A DNA stretch of 64,000 bases from Arthrobacter sp. NEB 688 (GTDB lineage Bacteria; Actinomycetota; Actinomycetes; Actinomycetales; Dermatophilaceae): the NCBI RefSeq assembly GCF_013201035.1, contig NZ_CP053707.1:2728001-2792000 (forward strand), in the 5' to 3' direction. Positions 1 through 8,022 of this stretch are shown in pieces (position 1 is the first letter of the stretch; every line of letters begins with the position of its first letter). The position numbers and the translations under genes were made by a program. A model generated the notes under the pieces. The model saw nothing but the letters and a program-made list of their open reading frames with translations, had not been told where the DNA came from and ran no database searches.

Positions 1-291
1 CCACTCGGGGGAGCGGGTGATGCGCAGCCGGCGCCCCGCGACGGTGGCCTCGAGGACGACCTCGGGCGGGACCTCGGGCCCGGCGTGGTCCGAGCGCAGC
101 GAGCGGCGCGAGCGGCTGCCCGGCACGTCGGCGTAGAGCGCGAAGCAGACGGCGTCGAGCAGGCTCGTCTTGCCGGCCCCGGTCGGGCCGTGGACGAGGA
201 AGAGGCCGGCGGCCGAGGCGGCGTCGAGGTCGACGTCGACCCGGTCGGCGAACGGGCCGAAGGCCTGGACCTGGAGCCGGTGGATCCTCAC
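1..291 (-). CDS. sbcC: SbcC exonuclease ATPase subunit, N-terminal part (cut by window edge)
   Basis: This is the N-terminal 97 codons of an SMC/Rad50-like ATPase. It opens with VRIHRLQVQAFGPF and has the Walker A motif GPTGAGKTS near residue 35, followed by LLDAVCFALY, the usual SbcC/Rad50 nucleotide-binding lobe. The GTG start overlaps the TGA of sbcD by four bases (GTGA), so the two are translationally coupled. SbcC pairs with SbcD as an ATP-dependent exo/endonuclease that processes hairpins and protein-blocked DNA ends. The coiled coil and C-terminal ATPase lobe lie outside the window. Confidence 0.88.
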   Translation of the reverse strand, partial: MRIHRLQVQAFGPFADRVDVDLDAASAAGLFLVHGPTGAGKTSLLDAVCFALYADVPGSRSRRSLRSDHAGPEVPPEVVLEATVAGRRLRITRSPEW

Positions 292-1460
292 GCCGCCCCC
301 GAGCCGCGGGCGGACGCCACGCCCTCGTCGTCGGCGACGCCGCGCTCGACGCGGGCCGCGGTGACCGCCTCGTCGAGCAGGGCGCGCTCCTGCGCGTCGG
401 CCGGACGACCGCCGCGGACGTGGTCGAGGAAGTCGCAGCAGACGTCGACGACCGACGCCGCGCGCACCCGGGTCGCGTAGGGCCGCAGCGGGACGGCGGC
501 CCCCTCGGGCTCGAAGCGCAGCTCGAGGGTGTGGGGGAAGCGGCGGCGCACCCGGTCCATCGCGCCGAGCGGGCGCGCGGGGTCGGTGAGGGTGACCTGG
601 CACCACGCGCGCTCGACGTCGGCGTGCCGGGGGTCGGCGAGGAGGTCCTCGAGGTGGCCGCGCAGGACGGCCAGCGGCCGCTCCACGGGAGCGTCGATCT
701 TCGTGACGACCGGCGCCGCGCCCCCGAGGTCGACGAGGAGGCCGCCCTTGGTGTGGGCGTGCTCGCTGAACGACATCGCGACCGGGGAACCGCTGTAGCG
801 CACCGACTCCGAGACCCGCTGGCGCCCGTGGAGGTGGCCGAGGGCCGCATAGTCGACCCCGTCGAAGACGTCGACCGGCACCGCGGCGACCCCGCCGACC
901 GAGATGTCGCGCTCGGAGTCGCTGGAGAGCCCGCCCGAGACGAAGGCGTGGGCCATGACGACGGTGCGCCCGCCCCGGGTCGCGGCGTCGGCGCGCACGC
1001 GGTCGAGGGCTGCGCGCAGCACCGCGGCGTGGGTGCGCTCGGGGGCCCCGAGCGCGTCGGCGACGAGCGCGGGCTCGAGGTAGGGGAGGGGGTGGACGGC
1101 GACGTCGCCGACCATCACCGGGCGGCCGACGTCGGCGACGGAGGTGCGCAGGTGCACGCCTGCGCGCTCGAGCAGCCCCGAGGCGAACCCGAGCCGGACC
1201 GCCGAGTCGTGGTTGCCGCTGGAGACCACCACCCGCGCGCCCGCGTCGACGAGGCGCTCGAGGGTCTGCGACAGCAGCGCGACGGTGTCGGGCGCGGGCA
1301 TCGCCCGGTCGTAGACGTCACCGCTGACGAGGACGGCGTCGACGCCCTCGGTGCGGACGACCTCGACGAGGTGGTCGAGGTGGGCCGCCTGGGCAGGCAG
1401 CAGCCCGACCCCGTGGAACGAGCGTCCCAGGTGCCAGTCGGAGGTGTGGAGGAACCGCAC
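288..1460 (-). CDS. sbcD: SbcD, Mre11-like nuclease subunit
   Basis: A 390-residue calcineurin-like metallophosphoesterase. The five metal-binding motifs appear in order: HTSDWHLGR (D8, H10), SGDVYD, SSGNHD, AHAFVSGG and GHLHGRQ. It is the nuclease half of the SbcCD complex. I chose the GTG that gives VRFLHTSDWH because it lies 7 nt after a TAGCGT hexamer and places the first motif at the very N-terminus as in the family; an in-frame upstream GTG at 1490 would overlap that hexamer. sbcC follows with a GTGA overlap. Confidence 0.92.
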   Translation of the reverse strand: MRFLHTSDWHLGRSFHGVGLLPAQAAHLDHLVEVVRTEGVDAVLVSGDVYDRAMPAPDTVALLSQTLERLVDAGARVVVSSGNHDSAVRLGFASGLLERAGVHLRTSVADVGRPVMVGDVAVHPLPYLEPALVADALGAPERTHAAVLRAALDRVRADAATRGGRTVVMAHAFVSGGLSSDSERDISVGGVAAVPVDVFDGVDYAALGHLHGRQRVSESVRYSGSPVAMSFSEHAHTKGGLLVDLGGAAPVVTKIDAPVERPLAVLRGHLEDLLADPRHADVERAWCQVTLTDPARPLGAMDRVRRRFPHTLELRFEPEGAAVPLRPYATRVRAASVVDVCCDFLDHVRGGRPADAQERALLDEAVTAARVERGVADDEGVASARGSGAA

Positions 1461-1467
1461 GAGGACC

Positions 1468-1473
1468 ACGCTA
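1468..1473 (-). promoter_or_regulatory. Candidate -10 box for leaderless sbcD
   Basis: TAGCGT on the minus strand is followed by 7 nt and the GTG start at 1460. No Shine-Dalgarno is possible in that space, so transcription probably starts at or next to the GTG. Confidence 0.45.
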
Positions 1474-1552
1474 GGAGACGCCACCGACACCGCCGTGGAC
1501 CGAAACGCGGCCCCCGCTTCCCCGTGCCCACCGGATGTGGTTGGTTGAGCCC

Positions 1553-3034
1553 ATGGGTGCGGAGGTCACGGCGCAGAGCTACTCGCGCGAAGAGCGTCAG
1601 CGGTACCGGGAGAAGGTCCGGCAGAACCTCGACGTCTTCGAGCGGATGCTCACGACGAGCTCGTTCGAGTTCGACCGGCCGATGACCGGCCTCGAGATCG
1701 AGCTCAACCTCGTCGACGAGCACCAGGACCCGCACTTCCACAACGCGGCGGTCCTCGAGGCCATCGCCGACCCGGGCTACCAGACCGAGCTGGCGCGCTA
1801 CAACATCGAGCTCAACGTGCCCCCGCGCCCGCTGCCCGGCGACTCCGCCATCGAGCTCGAGCACGACCTCCGGGAGAGCCTCAACGCGGCCGACGCCGCC
1901 GCGCAGGAGGTCGGCTCGAAGATCGTCGCGATCGGCATCCTCCCGACGATCATGCCCGAGCACTACGAGGGCGACTGGATCAGCGCGAACAACCGCTACA
2001 CGGCGCTCAACGACTCGATCGTCGGGGCCCGCGGCGAGGACGTCTACCTCGACATCGAGGGCCCGACCGGCGAGCGCGTCGCCACGTACTGCTCCTCCAT
2101 CGCCCCCGAGTCGGCGTGCACCTCGGTGCAGCTGCACCTCCAGGTGGCGCCGCACGAGTTCGCCCAGCACTGGAACGCGGCCCAGGCCCTCTCGTCGGTG
2201 CAGCTCGCGCTGGCCGCCAACAGCCCCTACTTCTTCGGCAAGCGGCTGCACGCCGAGACCCGCATCGAGCTGTTCAGCCAGGCCACCGACACCCGGCCGG
2301 TCGAGCTGAAGAACCAGGGCGTGCGCCCGCGCGTGTTCTTCGGCGAGCGCTGGATCACCTCGATCTTCGACCTCTTCGAGGAGAACGTCCGCTACTTCCC
2401 GACCCTCCTCGCCGAGATCACCGACGAGGACCCGATGGCCAAGCTCGAGGCGGGCGTCGCGCCCGAGCTCGCCGAGCTGCGGCTGCACAACGGCACGGTC
2501 TACCGCTGGAACCGCCCGATCTACGACATCGTCGGCGGCACCCCGCACCTGCGGGTCGAGAACCGGGTGCTGCCGGCCGGCCCGACGATCGCCGACGTCC
2601 TCGCCAACGCCGCGTTCTACTACGGCGCGGTGCGCCACCTCGCGGCGGCCGAGCGCCCGGTCTGGACGAAGATGAGCTTCGCGGCCTGCGCCGACAACTT
2701 CGAGCGGGCCGCCCGGGCCGGGATGGACGCGCGCCTGTACTGGCCGGGCTTCGGCGAGGTCTCGGCCGACGAGCTCGTCCTGCGCCACCTGCTGCCGATG
2801 GCCCACGAGGGGCTGCGCTCCTGGGGTGTCTCGGACGCCGTGCGCGAGCGCTACCTCGGCATCATCGAGGGCCGCGCGACGACGGGCATCAACGGGGCCG
2901 AGTGGCAGACCCGCACGGTCGAGCACCTCGAGGCGCAGGGCCACGACCGGCGCGACGCGCTGCGCCGGATGCTCGCCCGCTACTCCGAGCTGATGGACTC
3001 CAACGAGCCGGTGCACACCTGGCCGCTGCCCTAG
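1553..3034 (+). CDS. Glutamate-cysteine ligase-like carboxylate-amine ligase (GCS2 superfamily)
   Basis: A 493-residue protein resembling the conserved actinobacterial family annotated as glutamate-cysteine ligase. Supporting segments are MTGLEIELNL near residue 45 (acidic, possible metal or ATP site), YNIELNVPPRP, CTSVQLHLQV, NSPYFFGKRL and HLRVENRVLP. The fold should join an amine to a glutamate-like carboxylate using ATP, but this organism has mycothiol genes, so glutathione synthesis is not certain and the true substrate is unknown. ATG 1553 was preferred over ATG 1535; neither has a convincing ribosome site. It ends 10 bp from the convergent phosphatase gene. Confidence 0.75.
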   Translation: MGAEVTAQSYSREERQRYREKVRQNLDVFERMLTTSSFEFDRPMTGLEIELNLVDEHQDPHFHNAAVLEAIADPGYQTELARYNIELNVPPRPLPGDSAIELEHDLRESLNAADAAAQEVGSKIVAIGILPTIMPEHYEGDWISANNRYTALNDSIVGARGEDVYLDIEGPTGERVATYCSSIAPESACTSVQLHLQVAPHEFAQHWNAAQALSSVQLALAANSPYFFGKRLHAETRIELFSQATDTRPVELKNQGVRPRVFFGERWITSIFDLFEENVRYFPTLLAEITDEDPMAKLEAGVAPELAELRLHNGTVYRWNRPIYDIVGGTPHLRVENRVLPAGPTIADVLANAAFYYGAVRHLAAAERPVWTKMSFAACADNFERAARAGMDARLYWPGFGEVSADELVLRHLLPMAHEGLRSWGVSDAVRERYLGIIEGRATTGINGAEWQTRTVEHLEAQGHDRRDALRRMLARYSELMDSNEPVHTWPLP

Positions 3035-3044
3035 CGGCGCGGGG

Positions 3045-3644
3045 TCAGCCGGCGGCGCCGAGGTTCCAGGCGCGCACCACCGGCAGGTCGTGCTCCTCGT
3101 CGAGCACGCCGACGTGCGCGGGGTCGAGCAGGAGGTGGGCCGCCAGGCGCGGCTCCTGCCGCAGCCACGTCGCGGCGAGCACCCGCAGGAGGTGCCCGTG
3201 CGCGACGAGCGCGACGTCGCCCCCGGCCAGCAGCGGGGCGGCGCGCGCGAGGACGCGCGCGGCCCGGGCCGCGACCTCCTCGACGCTCTCGCCGGGGGTG
3301 GCGCCCGGGACGACGCCGTCGCGGAAGACGGTCCACGCGGGGTCGCCGGTCCGCTCCCGGATCTCGGGCGTGGTCAGCCCCTCCCAGCCGCCGTAGTCCC
3401 ACTCGAGCAGGTCCGGGTCGGGCTCGGCCGCGAGGCCGGCGAGCCCGGCGGTGTGCCGGGCGCGTTCCAGCGGCGAGGTGAGGGTCGCGACGACGTCGAA
3501 GCGGGCGAGCAGCGGCGCGACCGCGCGCGCCGCGTCCTCGCCGGCGGTCGTCAGCGGCACGTCGGTGAGCCCGGTGTGCCGCCCGGTGGCCGACCACTCG
3601 GTCTCGCCGTGGCGGAGCAGGACGAGACGGCCGCGCGAGGACAT
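3045..3644 (-). CDS. Histidine phosphatase family protein (phosphoglycerate mutase-like)
   Basis: A 199-residue branch-1 histidine phosphatase. The phosphohistidine motif LRHGETEW sits at residues 10-17 (H12) and the second catalytic histidine is in VAHGHLLRVLA near residue 150. The SPLERARHT segment supplies the usual arginine. Such enzymes act on small phosphorylated metabolites, and the substrate cannot be read from sequence. The ATG follows a GAGGA-like ribosome site. It is transcribed towards the GCS-like gene and divergent from the OsmC gene. Confidence 0.85.
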   Translation of the reverse strand: MSSRGRLVLLRHGETEWSATGRHTGLTDVPLTTAGEDAARAVAPLLARFDVVATLTSPLERARHTAGLAGLAAEPDPDLLEWDYGGWEGLTTPEIRERTGDPAWTVFRDGVVPGATPGESVEEVAARAARVLARAAPLLAGGDVALVAHGHLLRVLAATWLRQEPRLAAHLLLDPAHVGVLDEEHDLPVVRAWNLGAAG

Positions 3645-3731
3645 GCCCGCATCCTCGCAGGACGGTGCGGCAGGATGGCGGTCGCGGCCGGCGGAGGTCG
3701 GCCACGGTGACGCCGAGAGGACGGACGAGGC

Positions 3732-4184
3732 ATGACGCAGCCGCAGCAGGAGACCGGCGGGACCGGCCTCGGCCACCGGAGCGTGTCGATGACGCGCGTC
3801 GGCAAGGGCCTGTACGAGGTCACCAACGAGCGCGGCGGGACGATGCTCGTCGGGGGCGGCGGAGACTCGGCGGACTTCACCCCGGTCGAGCTCTTCCTCG
3901 TCTCGATGGCCGCCTGCAGCGCCACGGACGTCGACTTCATCACGAGCCGGATCGCCGAGCCCACCTCGTTCGACGTCGTCTCCGAGGGCGAGAAGAGCAA
4001 GGACGAGGGCGGAAACCACCTCTCCGACATCGAGATCACCTTCACGGTGCGCTTCCCCGAGGGTGCCGACGGCGACCGGGCGCGCGAGCGCCTGCCCCGC
4101 GCCATCGCCCAGAGCGGGGACCGGCTGTGCACCGTCTCGCGCACCGTGCAGCGCGGTGCCCCGGTGACGTACCACGAGGCCTGA
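3732..4184 (+). CDS. OsmC/Ohr-family protein
   Basis: A 150-residue OsmC-fold protein. The two family cysteines are visible, C62 in MAACSATD on the central helix and C133 in DRLCTVSRTV, in the spacing used for peroxide reduction. The family reduces organic hydroperoxides or handles related thiol chemistry in the cytoplasm. A GAGG sequence 5-8 nt before ATG supports the start. The threonylcarbamoyl-synthase-like gene follows 20 nt downstream but appears to have its own promoter. Confidence 0.85.
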   Translation: MTQPQQETGGTGLGHRSVSMTRVGKGLYEVTNERGGTMLVGGGGDSADFTPVELFLVSMAACSATDVDFITSRIAEPTSFDVVSEGEKSKDEGGNHLSDIEITFTVRFPEGADGDRARERLPRAIAQSGDRLCTVSRTVQRGAPVTYHEA

Positions 4185-4192
4185 GCCGGGCC

Positions 4193-4198
4193 TATCCT
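4193..4198 (+). promoter_or_regulatory. Candidate -10 box for leaderless YrdC-like gene
   Basis: TATCCT followed by 6 nt and ATG 4205, in the 20-nt gap after the OsmC gene. Confidence 0.45.
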
Positions 4199-4204
4199 GC
4201 GGGG

Positions 4205-4828
4205 ATGGCCCGCTACCTCGACGTCCACCCGGTCGACCCCCAGCCGCGGTCGGTCGCGCAGACGGTCGCCGTGCTCGACGACGGCGGCCTCGTCGCCTAC
4301 CCGACCGACTCCGGGTACGCGCTCGGCGCGCGGATGGGCGACCAGCAGGCCAAGGAGCGCATCCGCAGCATCCGCCGGCTCGACGACCGCCACCACTACA
4401 CGCTCGTCTGCCGCGACTTCGCGCAGCTGGGCCAGCTGGTGCACGTCGACAACCACGTCTTCCGCGCGGTCAAGGCCGCGACGCCGGGGCCGTACACGTT
4501 CATCCTCCCGGCGACCCACGAGGTGCCGCGCCGCCTGCTGCACCCGAAGAAGCGCACGGTGGGTGTCCGGATCCCCGAGCACCCGGTCGTCCGCGCGCTG
4601 CTCGCCGCGCTCGGCGAGCCGATGCTGTCCTCGACGCTCATCCTCCCCGGCGAGAGCGAGCCCATGACCGACGGGTGGGCGGTCAAGGAGGCGCTCGACC
4701 ACGTCGTCGACGTCGTCATCGACTCGGGGGAGTGCGGCACCGAGCCGACGACGGTCGTCGACTTCACGAGCGGCGAGCCGTCGGGCGAGGTCGTCCGCCA
4801 GGGCGCCGGAGCCTGGCCCGCGCGCTGA
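4205..4828 (+). CDS. Sua5/YciO/YrdC-domain protein (L-threonylcarbamoyladenylate synthase-like)
   Basis: A 207-residue single-domain YrdC fold. It shows GGLVAYPTDSGYALG (residues 28-42; the family has PTDT-YGLG), HYTLVCRDFAQLGQ, TPGPYTFILPAT, KKRTVGVRIPEHP and STLILPGE. This pattern is closer to YciO than to canonical Sua5/TsaC, which makes threonylcarbamoyl-AMP for the t6A tRNA modification. It is therefore likely an RNA-binding or tRNA-modification protein of the YciO branch. Confidence 0.82.
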   Translation: MARYLDVHPVDPQPRSVAQTVAVLDDGGLVAYPTDSGYALGARMGDQQAKERIRSIRRLDDRHHYTLVCRDFAQLGQLVHVDNHVFRAVKAATPGPYTFILPATHEVPRRLLHPKKRTVGVRIPEHPVVRALLAALGEPMLSSTLILPGESEPMTDGWAVKEALDHVVDVVIDSGECGTEPTTVVDFTSGEPSGEVVRQGAGAWPAR

Positions 4829-5139
4829 GCGCTTCGGTGGCCGATGGTTGTCGGCGTCGCGCCGGACCGGGGTACCCACGGCCTGCGGCGCGACGCCGAC
4901 GGGTCTGTGCGCCTCGGCGCCGGTGAGCCGGCCGGCGCCGAGGCGGCGAACGGTGGTCGGTCCCCGGCCGCGGCCGGAGGGGGAGGACAGGTGGCACCTC
5001 GCGGTGCCGGGCTGCGGCGGGGACCTGCTGACCACCTACCGACAACGCTAGAGGTCGGTGGGTCACGGGGGAACCAGCACGGCGTCAGGAGTCGGTCAGG
5101 GTTCGGACCGATTCGGTCAAGGACGGCTCCAGCGGGGCA
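4829..5139. other. Intergenic region without a supported gene
   Basis: This 311-bp gap between convergent genes holds a perfect 13-bp inverted repeat (4911-4944). I see no tRNA or other RNA gene and no coding frame with recognisable protein sequence. Short open frames here have no ribosome site and no family resemblance. Confidence 0.6.
4911..4944. terminator. Perfect 13-bp stem-loop, candidate terminator
   Basis: Arms GCCTCGGCGCCGG (4911-4923) and CCGGCGCCGAGGC (4932-4944) with an 8-nt loop lie 83 nt after the YrdC-like stop. No U-tract follows, which is common for actinobacterial terminators. Confidence 0.45.
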
Positions 5140-5964
5140 TCAGCCCTGCTCATCGCCCCGCAGGACGGCGAGGACACGGCGGTCGATGCCGCCGTCGGCG
5201 TGCCGGTTCTCGAGGTTCGCCCCGCCCATCCAGGCCTCGAGCGCCGCCTCGACGTCGCCGGTGTGGCCGAGCTCGGCCAGCCGCGCGGCCACCTCCTCCC
5301 GCAGCTCCCCGGTCAGCGGCTGCACGTCCTGCGCCGTGCCGAAGTAGAGCGTCGAGAGGCCGTGGAGGCGGGCGAGCTCGGTCGTGGCGTCCGGGTGGTC
5401 GTCGACCCGCAGGTCCGCGACGACCCCGCTCGCGTCGTAGCCGGCGCCCGGTGCCCTGACGAGCAGCGCGGCGCTCTGCCGGCCGCGGGAGTCGCCGCCC
5501 GCGGCGTCGCCGGCCAGGAGCACGGCCATGAGCCGGGTCTCGAGCGGCAGGCCCTCCTGCGCGCGCCAGGCCTGGACCATCGCCTCGACGACGTCGGGGC
5601 CGGTGAGGATGTTGCCCTGCACCGCGAACGCCGTGCGCTCGTCGCCCTCGGCGACACCACCGGCCCACGTCATGCACCCGGAGCCGGTGAAGGTCGCGCC
5701 ACCGTCCGGGCCGACGACGCCGACCTGCCGGTCCTCGCGGCCGGGGTCGGCGCCGGTCGCGGCGGCGAGGACGTCGCTCGTGGCGTCACCGCCGCGCAGG
5801 CCGGCCTCCAGCTCGTCGAGGTAGGCGACGCGGGCCATCGCCTGGGTCGCGACGGCGCAGACGCCGGGCACGACGCGGGGCACGACGGAGCCGACGGCGA
5901 GGAACTTGCTGGCCACGGCGACGCCCCAGGCGTCCCCGTCGCGGGCGGCGATGGAGAAGGTCAT
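5140..5964 (-). CDS. DUF1028 family protein (Ntn-hydrolase-like fold)
   Basis: A 274-residue protein beginning MTFSIAARDGDAWGVAVASKFLAVGSVVP, the typical DUF1028 N-terminus, followed by VCAVATQAMA, QVGVVGPDG and FAVQGNILTG. The family resembles Ntn hydrolases and is often found beside peptidases or amidohydrolases, but its activity is unknown. The C-terminal 60 residues look like the peptidoglycan-binding-like tail seen in some members; I am not sure of this. The start is set by a TAGGGT hexamer 6 nt upstream. Confidence 0.85.
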   Translation of the reverse strand: MTFSIAARDGDAWGVAVASKFLAVGSVVPRVVPGVCAVATQAMARVAYLDELEAGLRGGDATSDVLAAATGADPGREDRQVGVVGPDGGATFTGSGCMTWAGGVAEGDERTAFAVQGNILTGPDVVEAMVQAWRAQEGLPLETRLMAVLLAGDAAGGDSRGRQSAALLVRAPGAGYDASGVVADLRVDDHPDATTELARLHGLSTLYFGTAQDVQPLTGELREEVAARLAELGHTGDVEAALEAWMGGANLENRHADGGIDRRVLAVLRGDEQG

Positions 5965-5970
5965 GCCCCG

Positions 5971-5976
5971 ACCCTA
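5971..5976 (-). promoter_or_regulatory. Candidate -10 box for leaderless DUF1028 gene
   Basis: TAGGGT on the minus strand, then 6 nt and ATG 5964. Confidence 0.45.
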
Positions 5977-6001
5977 GGTCGGTTCGCGGGCCGGGCGCGG
6001 G

Positions 6002-7132
6002 TCAGCCGCGCTCGAGCAGCAGGACGGTCTCGACGTGGCGGGTCTGGGGGAACATGTCGACGACCCGTCCCTCGCGCGCCCTGAACGAGGGCATCGCGGC
6101 GAGGTCACGGGCCAGGGTGTCGACGTTGCAGCTGGAGTAGACGACGTGCCGGGCGCCCGAGGCCTCGAGCCGGGCGGCGAGGTCGGCGCCGATCCCGCGG
6201 CGGGGCGGGTTGACGACGACGAGGTCCGGGTCGCCGGGCACCCCGTCGGTGGCGTCGCCGGCCGTGAACCGGATGTCCAGTCCTGCTGTGCCAGAGGCCA
6301 TCTCGTCCGCGGAGGCCCGGGCTGCGGCGACCGCCTCGGCGGACACCTCGACGCCGGTGACGCGGCGGCCCGGCGCCGCGAGGTGCAGCGCGAACCCGCC
6401 GACCCCGCAGTACAGGTCGGTGACGGCAGCGGGGGAGAGGCGCTCGGCCCACGCCGCGGCCTGCGCGTAGAGGGCCGTCGCGACGAGGGTGTTGGTCTGG
6501 AAGAAGGCGCGCGGCCCGAGGCGCAGCGTGACCCCGCCGAGGCGCATCGGCAGCACCGCCTCGTCGGTGAGGACCACCTCGGTCTCGCCCTCGAGCACCG
6601 CCTTGTGCTCGGGGTGGAGGTTGACCGTGACGACGCGGGCCGACGGCAGCGCGGCCCGCAGGTCCGGCAGCAGCCGGCGCACGGCCTGCAGGCCCTCCTG
6701 GGTCCGGACGACGAAGCGCACCAGGTGCTCACCGTCGGGGGAGTGGGTGACGAGCAGGTGCTTGAGCTCGCCGCGTCGGGACGGGACGTCGTAGGGCACG
6801 ACGCGGTGGTCGACGAGCAGTCGGTGCAGCGGGTCGAAGGTCGCGGAGAGCCCCGGCTCGTAGAGGCCGCAGCGGCGCAGGTCGACCCCGCGGCCGCCGG
6901 CGTCGAGGATGCCGAGCGTCGGGTGCCCGGGCGTGCCGCCGACGACGAGCTTGGCCTTGTTCCGGAAGTGCGAGGCGGGGGAGCGGACCGGCTCGAGCCA
7001 GGTCGTGCCCTCGGTGTGCGGCGCGAGCGTGCTCCGCACGTGCCGGTCCTTGTCGGCCAGCTGGTCGGCGTAGGCCGTGCCCATGAGGGTGCACGAGCGG
7101 CACCGTCCGGCGTCGTAGTCGTCGCACTGCAT
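6002..7132 (-). CDS. rlmC: RlmC/RumB-type 23S rRNA (uracil-C5)-methyltransferase
   Basis: A 376-residue SAM-dependent RNA m5U methyltransferase. Cysteines C3, C11, C14 and C88 form the 4Fe-4S set of the family. The SAM motif is DLYCGVGGFALHLA, the substrate motif VVNPPRRG, and the nucleophile is C335 in SSCNVDTLARD, with the general-base glutamate near the end in RHVETVLLLE. There is no N-terminal TRAM domain, which separates it from RlmD and fits RlmC (target U747 in E. coli). Substrate assignment follows the family. Confidence 0.86.
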   Translation of the reverse strand: MQCDDYDAGRCRSCTLMGTAYADQLADKDRHVRSTLAPHTEGTTWLEPVRSPASHFRNKAKLVVGGTPGHPTLGILDAGGRGVDLRRCGLYEPGLSATFDPLHRLLVDHRVVPYDVPSRRGELKHLLVTHSPDGEHLVRFVVRTQEGLQAVRRLLPDLRAALPSARVVTVNLHPEHKAVLEGETEVVLTDEAVLPMRLGGVTLRLGPRAFFQTNTLVATALYAQAAAWAERLSPAAVTDLYCGVGGFALHLAAPGRRVTGVEVSAEAVAAARASADEMASGTAGLDIRFTAGDATDGVPGDPDLVVVNPPRRGIGADLAARLEASGARHVVYSSCNVDTLARDLAAMPSFRAREGRVVDMFPQTRHVETVLLLERG

Positions 7133-7140
7133 CGCGGGAC

Positions 7141-7146
7141 AGCGTA
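7141..7146 (-). promoter_or_regulatory. Candidate -10 box for rlmC
   Basis: TACGCT on the minus strand, 8 nt before ATG 7132. No ribosome-binding sequence is visible. Confidence 0.35.
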
Positions 7147-7159
7147 CGGCCGCGGGGGC

Positions 7160-7900
7160 TCAGTCCCGCGCCGTGGCCCGCAGGGCGGCGCGCAGGTGCG
7201 GCACGAAGGCCCGGGCCAGCTCGGCGTAGCCGGCGTCGTTGGGGTGGAAGAGGTCGGCGGCCAGGCGCCCCCGCCAGCTGCTCGGGCCCTCCGTGCGCAT
7301 GTCGACCGCCCGCAGCGCGCCGCGGGCCACGGCCTTCTCCAGGTGGGCGTTGGCCCGGTGGGCCGCGGTGCGGGGCTGGGGGAGCGTCGCGACGACGGCG
7401 TCCTGCGGGAGGGCCGCGACCATCCGGGCGAACTCGTCGGGCAGCCGGTCGCGCACGCCGCCGCCGGCGAAGAGGTCGTTGGAACCGACCATGACGGAGA
7501 CGAGGTCCGGCGCGTCGGTGCCGAGCGCCGGGGGCAGGGCGCGCAGCACGGGCAGCTGCTGGTCGACGACGTCGGCGGTGCGGGCGCCGGTCGCGGAGAG
7601 GTTGACGACGACGAGGGGGAGCCCGTCACCGGCGAGGCTCGCGGCGGCCCGGTCGACCCAGCCGCTGTCCCAGGCGGAGGCGCCGACGGCCTGCGACATC
7701 GAGTCGCCGAGGACGACCCAGCGCCGCCCGGGCGTCGTCAGGGCCGTGCGGTTGTGCGCCGCCCAGGCGTCGGCCCACGGGATCGCCGTGCCCTGGACGC
7801 GTCGGACACCGGGCAGGACGAGCCCGAGCGCCCGCACGCCGCGCCCGGGCGCACGTCCGGTGCGGTTGGCGTAGCCGAGGAGCGGGTCGAGGTCCGGCAC
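7160..7900 (-). CDS. SGNH/GDSL-family hydrolase
   Basis: A 246-residue esterase-like protein. Block I is VVLGDSMSQ (catalytic serine), block III is VGSNDLF, and block V is DLFHPNDAGY with catalytic D and H. No signal peptide or membrane segment is seen, so it is probably cytoplasmic. The substrate is unknown. It starts with GTG 6 nt after TACAGT. The gene ends 27 bp before the rlmC start. Confidence 0.85.
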   Translation of the reverse strand: MPDLDPLLGYANRTGRAPGRGVRALGLVLPGVRRVQGTAIPWADAWAAHNRTALTTPGRRWVVLGDSMSQAVGASAWDSGWVDRAAASLAGDGLPLVVVNLSATGARTADVVDQQLPVLRALPPALGTDAPDLVSVMVGSNDLFAGGGVRDRLPDEFARMVAALPQDAVVATLPQPRTAAHRANAHLEKAVARGALRAVDMRTEGPSSWRGRLAADLFHPNDAGYAELARAFVPHLRAALRATARD

Positions 7901-7906
7901 GCGCTC

Positions 7907-7912
7907 ACTGTA
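7907..7912 (-). promoter_or_regulatory. Candidate -10 box for leaderless SGNH hydrolase gene
   Basis: TACAGT on the minus strand, then 6 nt and GTG 7900. Confidence 0.4.
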
Positions 7913-7956
7913 GGTCGGGAGCCTGCGGGGAGCGGTCGGGGTCCGTCCCTCTTCAC

Positions 7957-7979
7957 CATAATGACATAATGTGGATTAT
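7957..7979. promoter_or_regulatory. AT-rich operator-like element
   Basis: Two direct copies of CATAATG (7957-7963 and 7965-7971) are followed by ATTAT, which makes a perfect inverted repeat ATAAT-N4-ATTAT at 7966-7979. Such AT content is very unusual in this sequence. It lies about 45-70 bp upstream of the SGNH hydrolase promoter, a plausible place for a repressor site. No regulator gene is adjacent. Confidence 0.4.
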
Positions 7980-8022
7980 CGGCGTTCCGTGGGAGGGGTC
8001 AACGACCGCGATCGGGGCGCCC

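Noticed and set aside
4205-4828. Canonical TsaC/Sua5 assignment.
   Set aside because: The sequence has PTDSGYALG and lacks a Sua5 C-terminal domain. It looks nearer to the YciO branch, so no gene symbol is given.
5003-5139. Small coding gene in the gap after the YrdC-like gene.
   Set aside because: Short open frames exist in several frames but lack ribosome sites, TANNNT start context and protein resemblance.
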